Source: Prasinococcaceae sp. CCMP 1430
Lineage: Eukaryota > Prasinodermophyta > Palmophyllophyceae > Prasinococcales > Prasinococcaceae
NCBI GenBank assembly: GCA_013416795.1
Contig: RQSC01000026.1
Coordinates: 398,518-462,517 of the forward strand
DNA: 64,000 nucleotides
Reading direction: 5' to 3'
The position numbers and the translations under genes are program-made. The notes under the pieces are model-generated. The model was given only the letters and a program-made list of their open reading frames with translations. It did no database searches and had not been told where the DNA came from. This document shows positions 50,398-61,265 of this stretch, in pieces (the first letter of the stretch is position 1; the number at the start of each line of letters is the position of its first letter).

Positions 50398-51197
50398 GTG
50401 GTGCTGGAAGTCAAGACCATCGAGGGGCTTGGCACCACCTGTGACGTCATCCTCGTCAACGGCCGCATCAAGGAGGGCGACACCGTGGTCGTGTGTGGCT
50501 TGCAGGGCGCCATCGTCACACAGGTGCGCGCCGTCCTCACGCCGCACCCAATGAAGGAGATGCGCGTGAAGGGCAGCTACCAACACCACAAGCAGATCGA
50601 AGGCGCCATCGGCGTCAAGCTCGCGGCCAACAACCTGGAGAGCGCGCTCGCGGGCACGCAGCTGTACGTGCTGGGCTCCCAGGACTCGGAGGAGGAGCTG
50701 CGCGACACGGTCGAGAACGAGATGAGCTCCGTGCTCGAGGGCGTGGACAAGACCGCCGACGGCGTGTGCGTGCAGGCGTCGACGCTTGGCTCGCTGGAGG
50801 CACTTCTGGAGTTCCTGGGCTCGGACGACGTGCAGATTCCCGTGTGCGGCGTCAACATCGGCCCAATCTCGAAGAAGGACGTCATGCGCGCGAGCATGAT
50901 GGCCACGCGCGGCTTGCCGGAGTTCGCTGTGATCCTGGCGTTCGACATCGAGGTGAAGAAGGACGCGCGCGAGCTGGCAAAGGAGATGGGCGTGCGCATC
51001 ATGACCGCGGACATCATCTACCACCTGTTCGACCAGTTTTCGGCCTACATGAAGGAGGTGAAGGCGCAGAAGAAGAAGGAGACGCTGCGTGACGCGGCCT
51101 TCCCCTGCGTGCTGCGCATCCTGCCTTCGTGTGTCTTTACGCGCAAGGACCCCATCGTGGTGGGAGTGGACGTCATCGACGGCATAGCGCGCATCGG
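50398..51197 (+). CDS. EIF5B: eIF5B (IF2 homologue) C-terminal region, truncated at both ends
   Basis: About 265 residues of domains II-IV: VLEVKTIEGLGTTCDVILV, GRIKEGDTVVVCGLQGAIV, VRAVLTPHPMKEMRVKGSY, HHKQIEGAIGVKLAANNLES, VQASTLGSLEALLEFLG, VNIGPISKKDVMRASMM, MTADIIYHLFDQFSAYMKE and FPCVLRILPSCVFTRKDPIV. eIF5B is the GTPase that joins ribosomal subunits at start codons; the G domain is missing on the left and the last part of domain IV on the right, at the n (51198). Upstream sequence in frame (KLRKRSLRVWSVGW) does not look like eIF5B, so either an exon edge or a chimeric join is near 50350-50400. Confidence 0.88.
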
Positions 51198-51198
51198 N
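51198..51198. other. Single-n contig join
   Basis: Cuts eIF5B domain IV after DVIDGIARIG and begins a different, 5'-truncated gene in another frame. Confidence 0.95.
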
Positions 51199-52223
51199 CG
51201 ACCGCGGCGCGGGCCGCCGCGCGGACGCGCGACAAGGGCACTGAGGCGAGGGCGCCCGTCGTGACGAAGGCGGCGGCGGCACAGGCCGTGGAGAGCAAGC
51301 ACGACAAGGGGACCGAGGCGCGCGCGCCTGCTGCCACCAAGGCCGCGTCCGCCCAGGCCGCCGAGCCGATGCGCGACCAGGCGACGGTGCCGCACGTCGC
51401 CGCGACGCACGACAAGGCGACTTCGGCCGAGTCGTCGAGCGCCGTCGAGACGTCGCACAAGACGACGCAAGCCGCCGACTCGATGGCGGCCGCCTCGGGC
51501 ACCAAGACACAGGCGCGCGTGCAGAACGAGACGACCGACCCGCCCACCGTTGCCTGCGAAGTCGAGGAGGCGGAAGGGGGGGACTGGGTGAAGCTGCTCA
51601 ATGCTGGCGAGAGCGCAGCGCGCCGCGCGCGCACGAGGGAGCTCGAGGGCCACCGCAAGGGGTGCGCCCGCGCGCCTGCGTTCGCGTGGTTCCAGCTCAT
51701 GCTCGTGCTGGGCAGCGCTGCGTGCCTGGTGCTGCATCAGCGCAGCGAGCATGCCCTGCGCGAGCTCGAGGACATGCGCACGCGCGCGGCGGAGGCGCGC
51801 ATGCATGAGTGCGTAGCGAGCGCGCCTTTCATGCTGCCGGCAAATCTGAGCGCCAGCGAGGAGGCCGCCCTGCACTGGAGCAACGCGGCGCGCAGCGTCG
51901 CCGCTGCGATCGCGCCCACCGCGGCTGCAGCTTCAGAGGCTGCCCAGCAGGTCCGCGAGCAGGCCGGCAAGGAGGTGCGCTCGGCGCTCGGCTGCCCGCG
52001 GAGCATCGCCCATGGCCACAAAGAGCGCAGCGAGGAGTGCAGGTCGCTGCGGACTGTCGCTCTCTCGGCGACGCTAGGCCTCGCCGGCTGGGCGGTGGGA
52101 GTGCCTTTCGTGCCAGGGCCGCTCGACAACCTCGTTCTCGGCGCGGCCGGCGTGGCCTGGCCGATGCTCAGGGCCGCGCGCGAGGGTGGCGCTGGCGCAG
52201 CAGGCGCACAAAAGGAGGCGTGA
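51199..52223 (+). CDS. Unknown single-pass or hairpin membrane protein with degenerate repeats, 5' truncated
   Basis: Starts at the n (51198) and ends at TGA. About the first 115 residues are Ala/Thr/Lys-rich and repetitive: DKGTEARAPVVTKAAAAQAV and DKGTEARAPAATKAASAQAA, then weaker copies (DQATVPHVAATHD, DKATSAESSSAVETS). A membrane span follows (FAWFQLMLVLGSAACLVL), then a helical luminal or cytosolic segment, and a second hydrophobic stretch near the end (LSATLGLAGWAVGVPFVPG, then NLVLGAAGVAWPML). No known family recognised. The frame of the eIF5B fragment does not continue into it. Confidence 0.5.
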
Positions 52224-52498
52224 CCAGCCGAGCGCGGGCTCCCCTCCAACCTCGCCCCTGCTCCGGCCGATCCTGCAAGCATACCCACTGTACGAAGTAG
52301 AATTAGATGTCGCGCGGCCATGGCGTTGCATCGAAGACGCTCAGGCCGCGTCGCTCCGCCATGTAAGTGAACCACCAACGCCGTTGTATTCAAGTGAGGG
52401 CCGTGCTATTCACGCCAGTGCGCGTGCAAAAAGTTGAGTCGCTACGGTATGAATTATTCGGCGCGCCCGCGTCAGAGGCCCTGTACGCGCGGTGAGGC

Positions 52499-54100
52499 TC
52501 ACAAGAAGTCGCTGATATCTTCAGGCGCCCCGTAGTCGAGACTCATGCCCGCATTGCCAGCGCCGGCGTCGAGGTCGACATAGCTCGTGAGCTTGCGGCT
52601 ACTCTGCGGCGGCGGCATCAGCGGCGGCATAGGCCCCCGACCACCGAAAGGCATTCCTCTTCCCATCCCGCGCCCGCCGCGCCCGCCGCCGCGTCCGCCG
52701 AAGGGGGGCATACCCATGCCAGGTGGTGGCATGCCACCCATCGGTGCGCCACCGGGTCTGAAAGGCCCCCCGCCGCCCATCGGCGCCATCCCCGGGCCGC
52801 CCATCGGCGGCGCCCCTCCGCCGGGGCCGTCCGCCGGCGGCACCGCGGGTCTCTGCAGCTCAGGCACCTCGTCAGCGCCGAGGCGCAGGAAGTTGCGCTT
52901 GTACAAGCGGTCACGCGCGTCCGCGCGTGCCTCGTCCACTCTGTGTGCGTGCTTATTGCGCACGTGCTTCACAACGAACTCGGGCGCGATGAACTTCTTC
53001 TGCGAGAGCTTGCAGCCGTACTTCTGGCCCTCTGATTCGACGGTCACCTGGTCTTTGATCCAGGCTTCGACCTCTGCTTCCACCTCTTTTGTGCCGACGA
53101 GCGCCTCGGCTGCGTCGCCCTCGGTGAGGCGCGCCTCCCATGTCTCATCGACGGTGGCCTCCCACTGGCGGAATGCGGCCTCGGCGGCGGCTGCCGCGTC
53201 CGAGTCACCGGCGAGCGCCTCCATGGCTGCGCGGTCCTCCGCACGACGCAGGTGGCGCGACTCGGGCGTGGCGCACTCGAGTCCCTCGGGCTGCGAACCA
53301 CCGTAGTAGTCGACGCCGTGAACGCGCCACAGGTACACGAGCGCCACGTCGAGGCGTTCTTCGGTGGTGTGCGCCGTGACAGCTGCGTCGAGCACCGTCT
53401 CGCCCGCGTCGAAGGCGATGCCCTTCTCGCCGTCCATGCGGCGCATGAGCTCGGTGCAGCGTGACAGATCGTGCTCCATACGCGCTGGTGCCCACGCCGC
53501 GGCAGGCGCGACCTTCGCTTCCTGCTGCTCGGCGCCGCCGCTGGCGCCATCATCCGCGCTTCCGCCACCGCCACCAAACGCCACGCCCACATCGAGCTCG
53601 CCGCTCTCTGCCTCCAGGCGCACCGCCTCCGCACGCTCCTTCGCTTCGGTATTGCGCGCCTCGAGCTTTTCGGCCAGTCGCGCTGGGTCAAAGCGGTCGC
53701 GCATCCACTCCTCATGGCGATGCTCGTCGAACCACTGCTCGCGCAGCTGGTCGGCAAAGCCGGCCTTGTACTGCGCGTACCTCGCGACGTATTCGGCGGG
53801 GTCCACGTCGGCGGGCTCATCCATCACGAACTCCTTGAACGACTTGATGCGCATACGGCCCGAATCGCGCCCGCCGCGGTCGCGGTCGCGGTCGCGCGGC
53901 TCATCGTAGCTCCTACGGCGGTCGCTGTACCCGCCACCGCCGCGCCTGCCGCCCCGATCGTACTCATCTGTGTATCCACGCCCGCCGCCGCGCCCGTCGC
54001 GTTCGCGATCGCGGTCATCATAACCGCCGCGGCGATCGGGAGGGCTCCCGCGGCGACGATAATCGCGGTAGTCGCGATCGCGGTCGTATCCGCGGTCCAT
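52499..54100 (-). CDS. SRRT: SERRATE/ARS2 nuclear RNA-processing protein
   Basis: Single exon, 533 residues from the ATG at 54100. An N-terminal Arg/Asp/Gly-rich region (DRGYDRDRDYRDYRRRG) leads to MRIKSFKEFVMD, the start of the conserved ARS2 core, and to HRHEEWMRDRFDPARLAEKL. VYLWRVHGVDYYGG matches the RRM-like central domain, and KYGCKLSQKKFIAPEFVVKH then VRNKHAHRV is the signature zinc-finger/cap-binding-complex region. The tail is Gly/Pro/Met-rich, ending DYGAPEDISDFL, like the C-terminal leg that binds CBC. ARS2 bridges cap-bound transcripts to microRNA processing, 3' end formation and decay. Shorter than animal and plant forms (720-870). Confidence 0.93.
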   Translation of the reverse strand: MDRGYDRDRDYRDYRRRGSPPDRRGGYDDRDRERDGRGGGRGYTDEYDRGGRRGGGGYSDRRRSYDEPRDRDRDRGGRDSGRMRIKSFKEFVMDEPADVDPAEYVARYAQYKAGFADQLREQWFDEHRHEEWMRDRFDPARLAEKLEARNTEAKERAEAVRLEAESGELDVGVAFGGGGGSADDGASGGAEQQEAKVAPAAAWAPARMEHDLSRCTELMRRMDGEKGIAFDAGETVLDAAVTAHTTEERLDVALVYLWRVHGVDYYGGSQPEGLECATPESRHLRRAEDRAAMEALAGDSDAAAAAEAAFRQWEATVDETWEARLTEGDAAEALVGTKEVEAEVEAWIKDQVTVESEGQKYGCKLSQKKFIAPEFVVKHVRNKHAHRVDEARADARDRLYKRNFLRLGADEVPELQRPAVPPADGPGGGAPPMGGPGMAPMGGGGPFRPGGAPMGGMPPPGMGMPPFGGRGGGRGGRGMGRGMPFGGRGPMPPLMPPPQSSRKLTSYVDLDAGAGNAGMSLDYGAPEDISDFL

Positions 54101-54523
54101 AGTGGCTGCTGCGCTGCACTCACGCCGCGGCGGCCGTACACTCCCGCCGCCAACCCTAGCGGGCTAAGCTCCAACACAGCCCTCGCAGCGCGCTCCCGCT
54201 GCGCGCTGTGCGGCGCGGCGCGGCGCAGCGGCGCCAGTCGTGCGCGCGAGCCGCGCGCGCGCGTGCTCACACGCGCGAGGGGGGAGGGGCAGGTGCCGGC
54301 AGTGTGGCACCGGCGCCGGCTCGCTGCCCGCACCCAGCCGCCGTCGTGCGAGCGCCAAACCTGGGGTACGCTAACGCATCTTTTTAATACCGTCGTTCCA
54401 CAGCTCGGCAGGCCGATGTGGAAAAAAAAAATTTGGGGGGGGGGGGGGGGGGGGGGGCAGCGTCCCCCACAGGGCGCGCGAGACGCAGGCGGCGCGGTGC
54501 CGCTGCGCGCCTCGCGCGGCGCC
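54101..54523. promoter_or_regulatory. Divergent intergenic region between SRRT and MED7
   Basis: 423 bp between two start codons, containing a short A run (54423-54431) and a 23-base G run (54435-54457) about 70 bp before the MED7 start. Promoter function inferred from position. Confidence 0.4.
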
Positions 54524-55561
54524 ATGGCGGAGAACGGTGGCGGCGGGTGAGATCGCGCGCGCGCGATTCTTCCCGTCCCGCGCGCGTGCTCCACCCCCAG
54601 GCACACCCCTCCGGCTCGCGCCTGAGAGAGTGCGCGCGGGCGCGCGAACGCGGGTTGGCGGGCGCGAACGCCATGAGCATACGCTGACCCTGCCACCGCC
54701 ACCTCCCTCTCTCCCTTTCTCTCCCCGCGACCGCGCAGCGGCGGCGACGGCGGCCTGGCGTCGCAGTATCCGCCTCCGCCGCCGTACTACGAGCTCTACG
54801 CTGACGCGTCAGTCGGTCCGCCGCCACCGCCACCGCCTGCAGTCGCTGACGGCGACGCAGGCGCTACTGGCGGCGGCAGGGACGTTGTGGCCGGCAGCGA
54901 CGGTGGGGCGTACGAGGCCTTTGGCGCCCGCTTTGCGCTGCGACCCAAGGCTCCGAGCCTCGCCGAGGGGGGCGTGCCCGTACTCTACGATGCGACAGCC
55001 GCAACTGCAGGCGGCGCGGCCGCCAAACGCGAGCTGCAGGCGTTGCACCGGTCACTAGTGTTCAACTACGTTGAGCTGGTCCGTGCGCTGGCGGACGAAC
55101 CAACGCAGGCTGCCGAGCGCGTCGAGGGCGTGGGCCACGTCGCGCGCAATCTGCACCACCTAATTAATGCACTGCGGCCCGTGCAGGCTAAGGTGAGGCT
55201 GTGCGCACGCAAATGCGGGGAGCTGGTGCGAAGGAGGCGGGGGGGAGGGCGGGGGGAGGGGGGAGGGGGTCTGGTGTTCTGCGTCACGCGCGCATATGCT
55301 TGCGCCCGACCTCTTTGAGAACTCTCGTGTTGACGCATTTGCATGCACATGTGCGCGCAGGCCACGCTGCTCTACATCCTGCGCAGCCAAATCGCCGACA
55401 AGAAAAAGGCTCTCGAAGACGTGCGTGCGCGCGCGGCTGAGATGGACGCCTTCCTGGCAGAGGAGGGCGAGCGTGGCAAGGAACTCGGCCCGGCTGAGGG
55501 CAGTCGGGGCGGCGAGGGCGCGGGGCCGGGCGGTGCACATCAGATGGATGAGGCGGGTTGA
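54524..55561 (+). CDS. MED7: Mediator complex subunit MED7
   Basis: Exons 54524-54546, 54739-55192 and 55361-55561 (donors GTGAG and GTGAG, both CAG acceptors; phases 2 and 0), 225 residues. The tiny first exon codes MAENGGG. Exon 2 has QYPPPPPYYELYADAS, matching the YPxPPxxYxLY start of MED7, then a polyproline stretch, YEAFGARFALRPKAPSLAEG, ELQALHRSLVFNYVELVRAL (LNxSLxxNFxEL) and VARNLHHLINALRPVQAK. Exon 3 begins ATLLYILRSQIADKKKALED, the hinge coiled coil that pairs with MED21. MED7 is in the Mediator middle module. Convergent with VPS16, whose stop lies 67 bp away. Confidence 0.92.
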
Positions 55562-55628
55562 TGCGCAAGGTAATATTAAAGAGTGGACGCTGTCAACGTT
55601 GTCTGCGGGTGTGACACGAGCCTGAGCT

Positions 55629-58217
55629 TCAGCGAGCGTTCCCCAGCCTGTTGAGGAGGTTGTTCCCAAGCCTGTTCAGTAGTTCCCCTCCGCCGCCCTC
55701 CTTGGCGGCCGCGCGCGCCTCGGCGGCCGCGCGGGCGTCACCTAAGCGTTCGTACGCTTCTGCGCGCACCTCCGGATCTATCAGCCGGGCAATAAAGCGC
55801 TTGGTAACGCCGTCGGGCGCGCTGGCATCCACACACGCGTCCACGAAGGCACCCAGAGGGACATCGCCGGGTGGTGCGCCGCGCTTTTCCTTCGAGAGGC
55901 GGTCGAGGCCCTCCCAGTCGTTCGCAGTCACCAGCGCGGCCATGCGCAGCCACGTGAAGTGGCGCTCGCCCATACGAAAGTCGCGCTGCAGGCGCAGCGC
56001 CACCTTGAGGTTGCCAAGCGCGAGGCATGAGGCTACTGTGTCCGCGAGCGACGTCCCAACGAGACGCTCGCCGGTGGCGCCCTCGAGCTCGCGTTGCGCG
56101 CTCAGCAAGCTGGCAGCCTCGTCACACGCGCGCGCGTGACCAACGCGCTCCTTTGAGCGGCTGTACATCTCCGACGCAGCGCTAAGCGCGCGACAGGCAG
56201 CAGTGACGCCCGCGGAGCCACCCGCACCGCGACGCGCGGCCGCAGCACCGCGCCCGGCCACTACTTCGCTCGGCGGCGGCCCGCCATCACGCGCCTCCAG
56301 CGCGTCCAGGAACGCGGCCTGCGCCGCCGCATGGGGTGCGCCCACCGTGAAGCAGAACGTCTTGAGCAGTTCGGGATCCGTCGCGCGGCAGTAGGCCACG
56401 AAGAGCTCAGAGGCTAGCGGGCGCCCAGCCACCACCCGCACAAGTTCCTTGAAGTCGCCCTGGCGCCACACGTGGAAGAGCACGAGGTAAACCAGGTCTG
56501 TGTCGCCGCTCTCTATTGCTTTGTCTAGCGCGCGCTCCTGCTCGCCCATCTGCGTGAGTAGTGGCACCTGCTCGCCCGCGCGCGGCTCGAGATCAAGCAG
56601 CGCGGCAGCCAGCCTTTGGCGGCCCGCGCGGAAGGCACCCTCGGCTACCGACGCGTAGGACGCGCCGGGCATCGCGCTGAGCTTGCTCAGCACTGCCTCT
56701 AGCACGGCCAGGTCAGGGGCGTCCGGGTTGCTCGCGACCTTGGCCATCGCCCAGTGCTGCACCACGCGGCGGCTTGCAGCCTGAAGCTCCAGGTACTCGG
56801 CGATCTTGATGGCGAGCAGGTGCTGGCCCTGCGCGGCGAGCGTATCGACCATCGCGTCTGCTCCGAGCGCCTCGAGCTGCGGTGCGGTGATCGGCCGCCC
56901 GACTCGGTAGTCGCGCAGCGCATTGAGCACGCGCAGCGTGCGGATAGCCGCCTGGAAAGCTTCGGCGGTTTCACCCGCATCGGCCTGCGGCGTGAAGGCG
57001 TGACCATGCGCCGACGCGCGCATGAGCATGCGCTGCGTCGCGTGGTCCCACTCGTGCGTAGCCGCCTCGGCACACGCCATCGTCGCCTGAGCCATCTGCT
57101 CGGGACCGATGGCGCGCATGTTATCGTCCGCCTTCACGGAGCGCGCGTCGAAGTGCGTGAGCGCATCGTGCAGCAGCGCGGCGGGCGAGGTGGAGCCGAT
57201 GCGGAAGACGTCCACCGTGGCATCTGGAACGCGCTGCAGAAACTCAAGCGAGCGGCTTGTGATCACGCGCACGCCATCCACCTCAGGCAGTAGCACCGCG
57301 GGCTCGTCGTAGGTGTACCGCATGAAGTCCCCGAAAGGCCCCACCAACAGCAGCGTCTCGTCCCAGTATAGCACCACCGCGTCTGCGCCGCACCATACCA
57401 GCTGACGCGGCGGCGTGTCCCGCGGCGCGCCCGTCCCGAACTCGCTCAGAGTGTTCTCAAAGTCGGCCGACACCACCACCAGCGTGCCATCCTCAGTGAA
57501 AACCGCAATCATCGCGCCGTTCGGGGCCACCGCGAGCCGCGTCACTGGGCTTGCGCCAACGTGTTTCTCCTCGCAGCGCGCCGCGTCTATCACGAGCAGC
57601 GCGTCGCCTGTGGCTACGAGCACCTCTGCGGAAGTGCCCGGCGGCGCTTCCTCGGGAGGCTGCAGCACTGCCACGCACCGCGGCTCGGGTGCACCCTCGC
57701 CGCAGATCGCCGAGTCTTGCAGCCGACGCACGCGCGGCGCAACGAAATCGTCGACCTGCAGAAGACGGTTGTCTCGCATACGTGCGACAAGTCCGCCGCT
57801 CCACACAATCACCTCCGCGACGCCGCCACCGTCGCGCGCGTCTACGCCGAGCGAGAACGCACGCTCGGCCAGCGGCCGCCCGAGCGCGTCGTAGAGCGTG
57901 ACTCCGCCGCCCTCCTCGACCACCACGAGCTTCTCCTGCGCTGTCCATCCCAGGCCTGCGATGCGCCCGCGCGTCCAGCGGAACGCCGCCAACGGGGTGC
58001 CCGCCGCTGTGTAAATGCACACTTCGGGCCGCAAGGCGCCGCCGACCTTGACGATCTTTGACTCGTCACGCGTCGCAGCGACTGGCCCGCCAAACGGCGC
58101 GGCGGCGACGAGCTGCAAGTCGGGCTCGAGTGGCCACTCGAGCTCATAGAGCTCGCGACGTCGATAGTACCGATCGCCGATCTCCTGCCACTCGGCCGCC
58201 GCCGTGAGGCCCGCCAT
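55629..58217 (-). CDS. VPS16: VPS16, core subunit of HOPS/CORVET tethering complexes
   Basis: Single exon, 862 residues from the ATG at 58217. The N-terminal beta-propeller begins WQEIGDRYYRRRELYELEW and includes VYTAAGTPLAAFRW-like blades, VVLYWDETLLLVGPFGDFMR and PEVDGVRVITSRSLEFLQRV. The C-terminal alpha-solenoid includes SPAALLHDALTHFD, ALRDYRVGRPITAPQLEALG, LAIKIAEYLELQAASRRVV, YLVLFHVWRQGDFKELVRVV and LRLQRDFRMGERHFTWLRM. VPS16 binds VPS33 and is needed for fusion of endosomes and lysosomes or vacuoles. The length matches the family (about 830-860), and no intron is required. Divergent from HRD1. Confidence 0.95.
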   Translation of the reverse strand: MAGLTAAAEWQEIGDRYYRRRELYELEWPLEPDLQLVAAAPFGGPVAATRDESKIVKVGGALRPEVCIYTAAGTPLAAFRWTRGRIAGLGWTAQEKLVVVEEGGGVTLYDALGRPLAERAFSLGVDARDGGGVAEVIVWSGGLVARMRDNRLLQVDDFVAPRVRRLQDSAICGEGAPEPRCVAVLQPPEEAPPGTSAEVLVATGDALLVIDAARCEEKHVGASPVTRLAVAPNGAMIAVFTEDGTLVVVSADFENTLSEFGTGAPRDTPPRQLVWCGADAVVLYWDETLLLVGPFGDFMRYTYDEPAVLLPEVDGVRVITSRSLEFLQRVPDATVDVFRIGSTSPAALLHDALTHFDARSVKADDNMRAIGPEQMAQATMACAEAATHEWDHATQRMLMRASAHGHAFTPQADAGETAEAFQAAIRTLRVLNALRDYRVGRPITAPQLEALGADAMVDTLAAQGQHLLAIKIAEYLELQAASRRVVQHWAMAKVASNPDAPDLAVLEAVLSKLSAMPGASYASVAEGAFRAGRQRLAAALLDLEPRAGEQVPLLTQMGEQERALDKAIESGDTDLVYLVLFHVWRQGDFKELVRVVAGRPLASELFVAYCRATDPELLKTFCFTVGAPHAAAQAAFLDALEARDGGPPPSEVVAGRGAAAARRGAGGSAGVTAACRALSAASEMYSRSKERVGHARACDEAASLLSAQRELEGATGERLVGTSLADTVASCLALGNLKVALRLQRDFRMGERHFTWLRMAALVTANDWEGLDRLSKEKRGAPPGDVPLGAFVDACVDASAPDGVTKRFIARLIDPEVRAEAYERLGDARAAAEARAAAKEGGGGELLNRLGNNLLNRLGNAR

Positions 58218-58896
58218 CGCTGCGGGCAGCACTGGGCGCCACCCCGCGCCCTTCCGCCACCACTACCGTGTGCCTGCCGTGCGCACGCCGTCGGCCCCGG
58301 CGCGAGCGAAGGTTGGCGGGGTGAAGGTGAGGGGGGGGGGGGGAAGGAAGGGGGGGGGTGCTGAACCAGTGAAGGGCAGGGAAGCGCGCCGGGCGCCGCG
58401 CACCGACTTGAGTGGGCTGTTGCCGGGTCGAGCGGGGCGTCAGGTGGGTAGGCGGAGTGGCTCACCTCCGAAGTTCACGCGCTCAGGTCGGTGGGGCGCG
58501 GGAGCGGCGTGTGGAGGGGAGCGAAGGGGGGGAGGGGGGGGGGCGCTGCGCCCCGCCGCAGCGCGCGCGCCCTCTGGCGCTCGCGCGGGTTCCCCTCAAG
58601 CTTCTTTTTGACCCCGGCGCTCGAGCGGCGCTTCACCTGGGTCGAAGCATTTGCATTGAATTTCGTACCATTTCAAGCCCTCTTGGCGCGCTCCGGCTCG
58701 TGTGTACCCCGGTGTGACTCTTTTCCCCTGTCTGGAGCAAGTTTGGCCCAGGTCTGTCGGTCGGTGTTGTCTACACCTAGGACTGCAAGCGCCGCCGCTG
58801 TTGGTGTACGGCCGGGTGCGGGCGAGGGCGAGGGTGAGGGCGGGGGCTAGGTGCGGGAGGGGCAGAGCGTGCGCATGGCGCTCATCCCCGCTGGGG
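58218..58896. promoter_or_regulatory. Divergent intergenic region between VPS16 and HRD1
   Basis: 679 bp. G-rich plus strand (58320-58350, 58526-58545), then an AT-richer patch at 58640-58770. No RNA gene or motif recognised; both promoters probably lie here. Confidence 0.4.
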
Positions 58897-61065
58897 ATGA
58901 GCGGCCTGCAGGCCCCGCCGCTCGCGGCGCTCACGGCGGCGCCGGCGGTCGACCTGTGGCAGCACGCGCGGGAGCGCGAGCGCACGCAATGGCAGCGAGC
59001 GCCAGGAGGCGGCGGCGGCGGTGCAAGAGAGGGGGGGCGCGGGAACACCCTGCGCGAGCGTGTGCGACGCCACCGGCACGGCCTTGCGGCCGTCGCGTGG
59101 CTGCTAACATCGGTCACCACGATGTGCGTGTTGGAGAGGCGTGCACTGGAGGCGGCAGGCGATGACCCTGTGGCCGCTGCGGATGCCTTCGTGCAGGACC
59201 CGTTTGCGGTTGCCTCGGCCGCGAGCGCGGCGCTCGCCGCACTCGCGGCCATGTTTTGGGTGTTGCGGCTGGCGCTGCTCGGACCACTGCGCATTGTCGA
59301 GTCCGAGGCCGTCACCCAGCGCATGCGCGACGCAGTGCTCGAGAGCTGCCTTGCGCTCTCAATGTTTCCAGACAACGATACCGGCTCCGCCACGGCCGCC
59401 CCGGCCTTCACTGCCGATGCGGCCGCGCGTGTTGCCGGAGAGCCATCTGCTGCTGCTGCTGCGGGCACCGCCGCGGGCACACTGAGCGCGGCCAGTGCCG
59501 CACGCTTCCTCAGTGGCGCCTCGTTCCTTTCGGCATTTGCGCTGTGCCTGTTTTCCAAGTGCTTCCAGGTGCTGCGAGAGCAGCGCGTCGACTACATTGA
59601 CACCGGCGCGGGGGCGCTGACGCGCTGGAAGGCCGTGCGGTTGTGGGCTCTTATCGCGCTGCTGCTCGTGCTCGACGGATCGCTGGTGGTGTTGAGCATC
59701 GCCAACCTTCTCGAAGGCGGCGCGCGCGCACACATGCTCTTTGCGTTTGAGCACGCGGTGCTCTTCATCATGGGCGTCAATGCCGCAGGCAGACTCTTGC
59801 TCGCGCAGACACAGGGCGGGGGGGTCAGCTGGCACGAGCGCAGGCCCGTCGGGGTAAGTACGAAGCGCACGCGCGTGCTGCGGGTCTGATGGCGCAAATG
59901 ACGGGCGCATAAGCAGCGGGGCGCGAGTGGGCGGGCGTCAGCATGTGCCAGCGCTGACTCGCTCGCAACCGCCCTCGCGCGCGCGTGCCCGCTCGTCGCT
60001 TTGCGGCAGTTCTACCTGAATGTGTTCACAGATGGATTGGTGCTCATCCTGTACTGCTCCTTCTTTTTCCTCGCGCTTTTGTCGTTCGGGCTGCCTTTCC
60101 ACATGGTGGGCGACTTCTGGCGCGCGGGCGCGAGGCTTATGCACCGCGTTGGCGACCTCCAGCGCCACCGGCGCAACGCTCATGGCCTAGACGGGCGCTT
60201 CCTGGACGCCACGGAGGCCGACCTCGCAGGGCCCGGCCGAGAGCGCGCAGGGGAGGGAGCGAACGCAGGGGTAGGTGGCGAGGGCGGTGCGATGTCTACG
60301 ACATGCGTCATCTGCCACGAGGAGATGCACGTCGGCGGCGGCGCGCCGGGCGCGCCGGCGGCTGAAGGTGCAGCGCGTGGGCGCGTGCCCAAGCGCATGC
60401 CCGCGTGCGGGCACTGCTTTCATGAGGGCTGCTTGCGCTCGTGGCTGGAGCGCCAGTCGCGCTGTCCAATCTGTCGCACACCGGTGGACCCCGACGAGGC
60501 GGCACTGATGCACCGCGAGCAGAATGTCGTGCGCCAGACGGAGGAGCAAATTCGCGAAGAGGCGGCCAGAGAGCGTGCAGGCAGCCGCGGAGGCAGTGGC
60601 GGGGGCAGCAGCGGGGGCGCGGGGTGGCGAGCTGCCGCGACCCATTCGCCCGTACCTCCGCACGTCGCCGCGGCGGCAGACGCCGACACTGCCCTCGCAG
60701 CGGCGAGTGCGGGCGCGGGCGTGCAAGGACGGGCCTTGGGCGCATACTACGTCGACCTGCAGAAATGCACGGATGAGCAGCTCGATGAGCTTGTCGTGGC
60801 ACAAGCGTCGGTTTGGGGCATGCTCAAAGGCGAACTTGACAGGCGCCGGGCGCCTGGCACAGGCATGGGCGCGGATGGTGCTGCGGGGGGCGCTAGCGTG
60901 GGCGCAGGAGCTGCTGGGAATGCGCAGGGGAGCGGCCAACCATACATGCAGCTGCAGCGCGGGTCGCAGATGAGCCCGCCGCTGAGCCCGTCGACGAGCC
61001 CACCGCTGAGCCCTCGCGAAGGCTCAACAGGCCGACTACCGGGACATCGCCGCAGGCGCGCGTGA
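58897..61065 (+). CDS. SYVN1: HRD1/SYVN1-type ER ubiquitin ligase (RING-H2)
   Basis: Exons 58897-59853 and 60010-61065 (156-bp intron, GTAAGT...GGCAG, phase 0), 670 residues. Several membrane helices: HGLAAVAWLLTSVTTMCV, ALAALAAMFWVLRLALLG, then LSAFALCLFSKCFQVLREQR with VDYIDTG (family KxxHWLxxxRVDxM), LWALIALLLVLDGSLVVLS, MLFAFEHAVLFIMGVNAAG and, across the intron, FYLNVFTDGLVLILYCSFFF. The RING-H2 is CVICHEEM, then CGHCFHEGCLRSWLERQSRC and CPIC, with a 20-residue insertion between the second and third zinc ligands. HRD1 forms the ERAD retrotranslocation channel and ubiquitinates luminal and membrane substrates. The tail has SPPLSPSTSPPLSP repeats. Confidence 0.9.
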
Positions 61066-61265
61066 AGGTGCTGCAGCGTGGGGTGGCGCATATGAAGTGC
61101 GCCACCGTAGCGCACCGTAAGAGATGTCGCCCTTCGCGTGGACACCGGAATCAAGATTAGTATTAGTGAGTGTGCGGGGCAGGGTCGGCACGTCGTCCGG
61201 GTTCATCAAGGCCCAATGGGGTCTTCGTTGGCTCCCTGTGGATCCATGCCGTCCGTCTGCGACGA

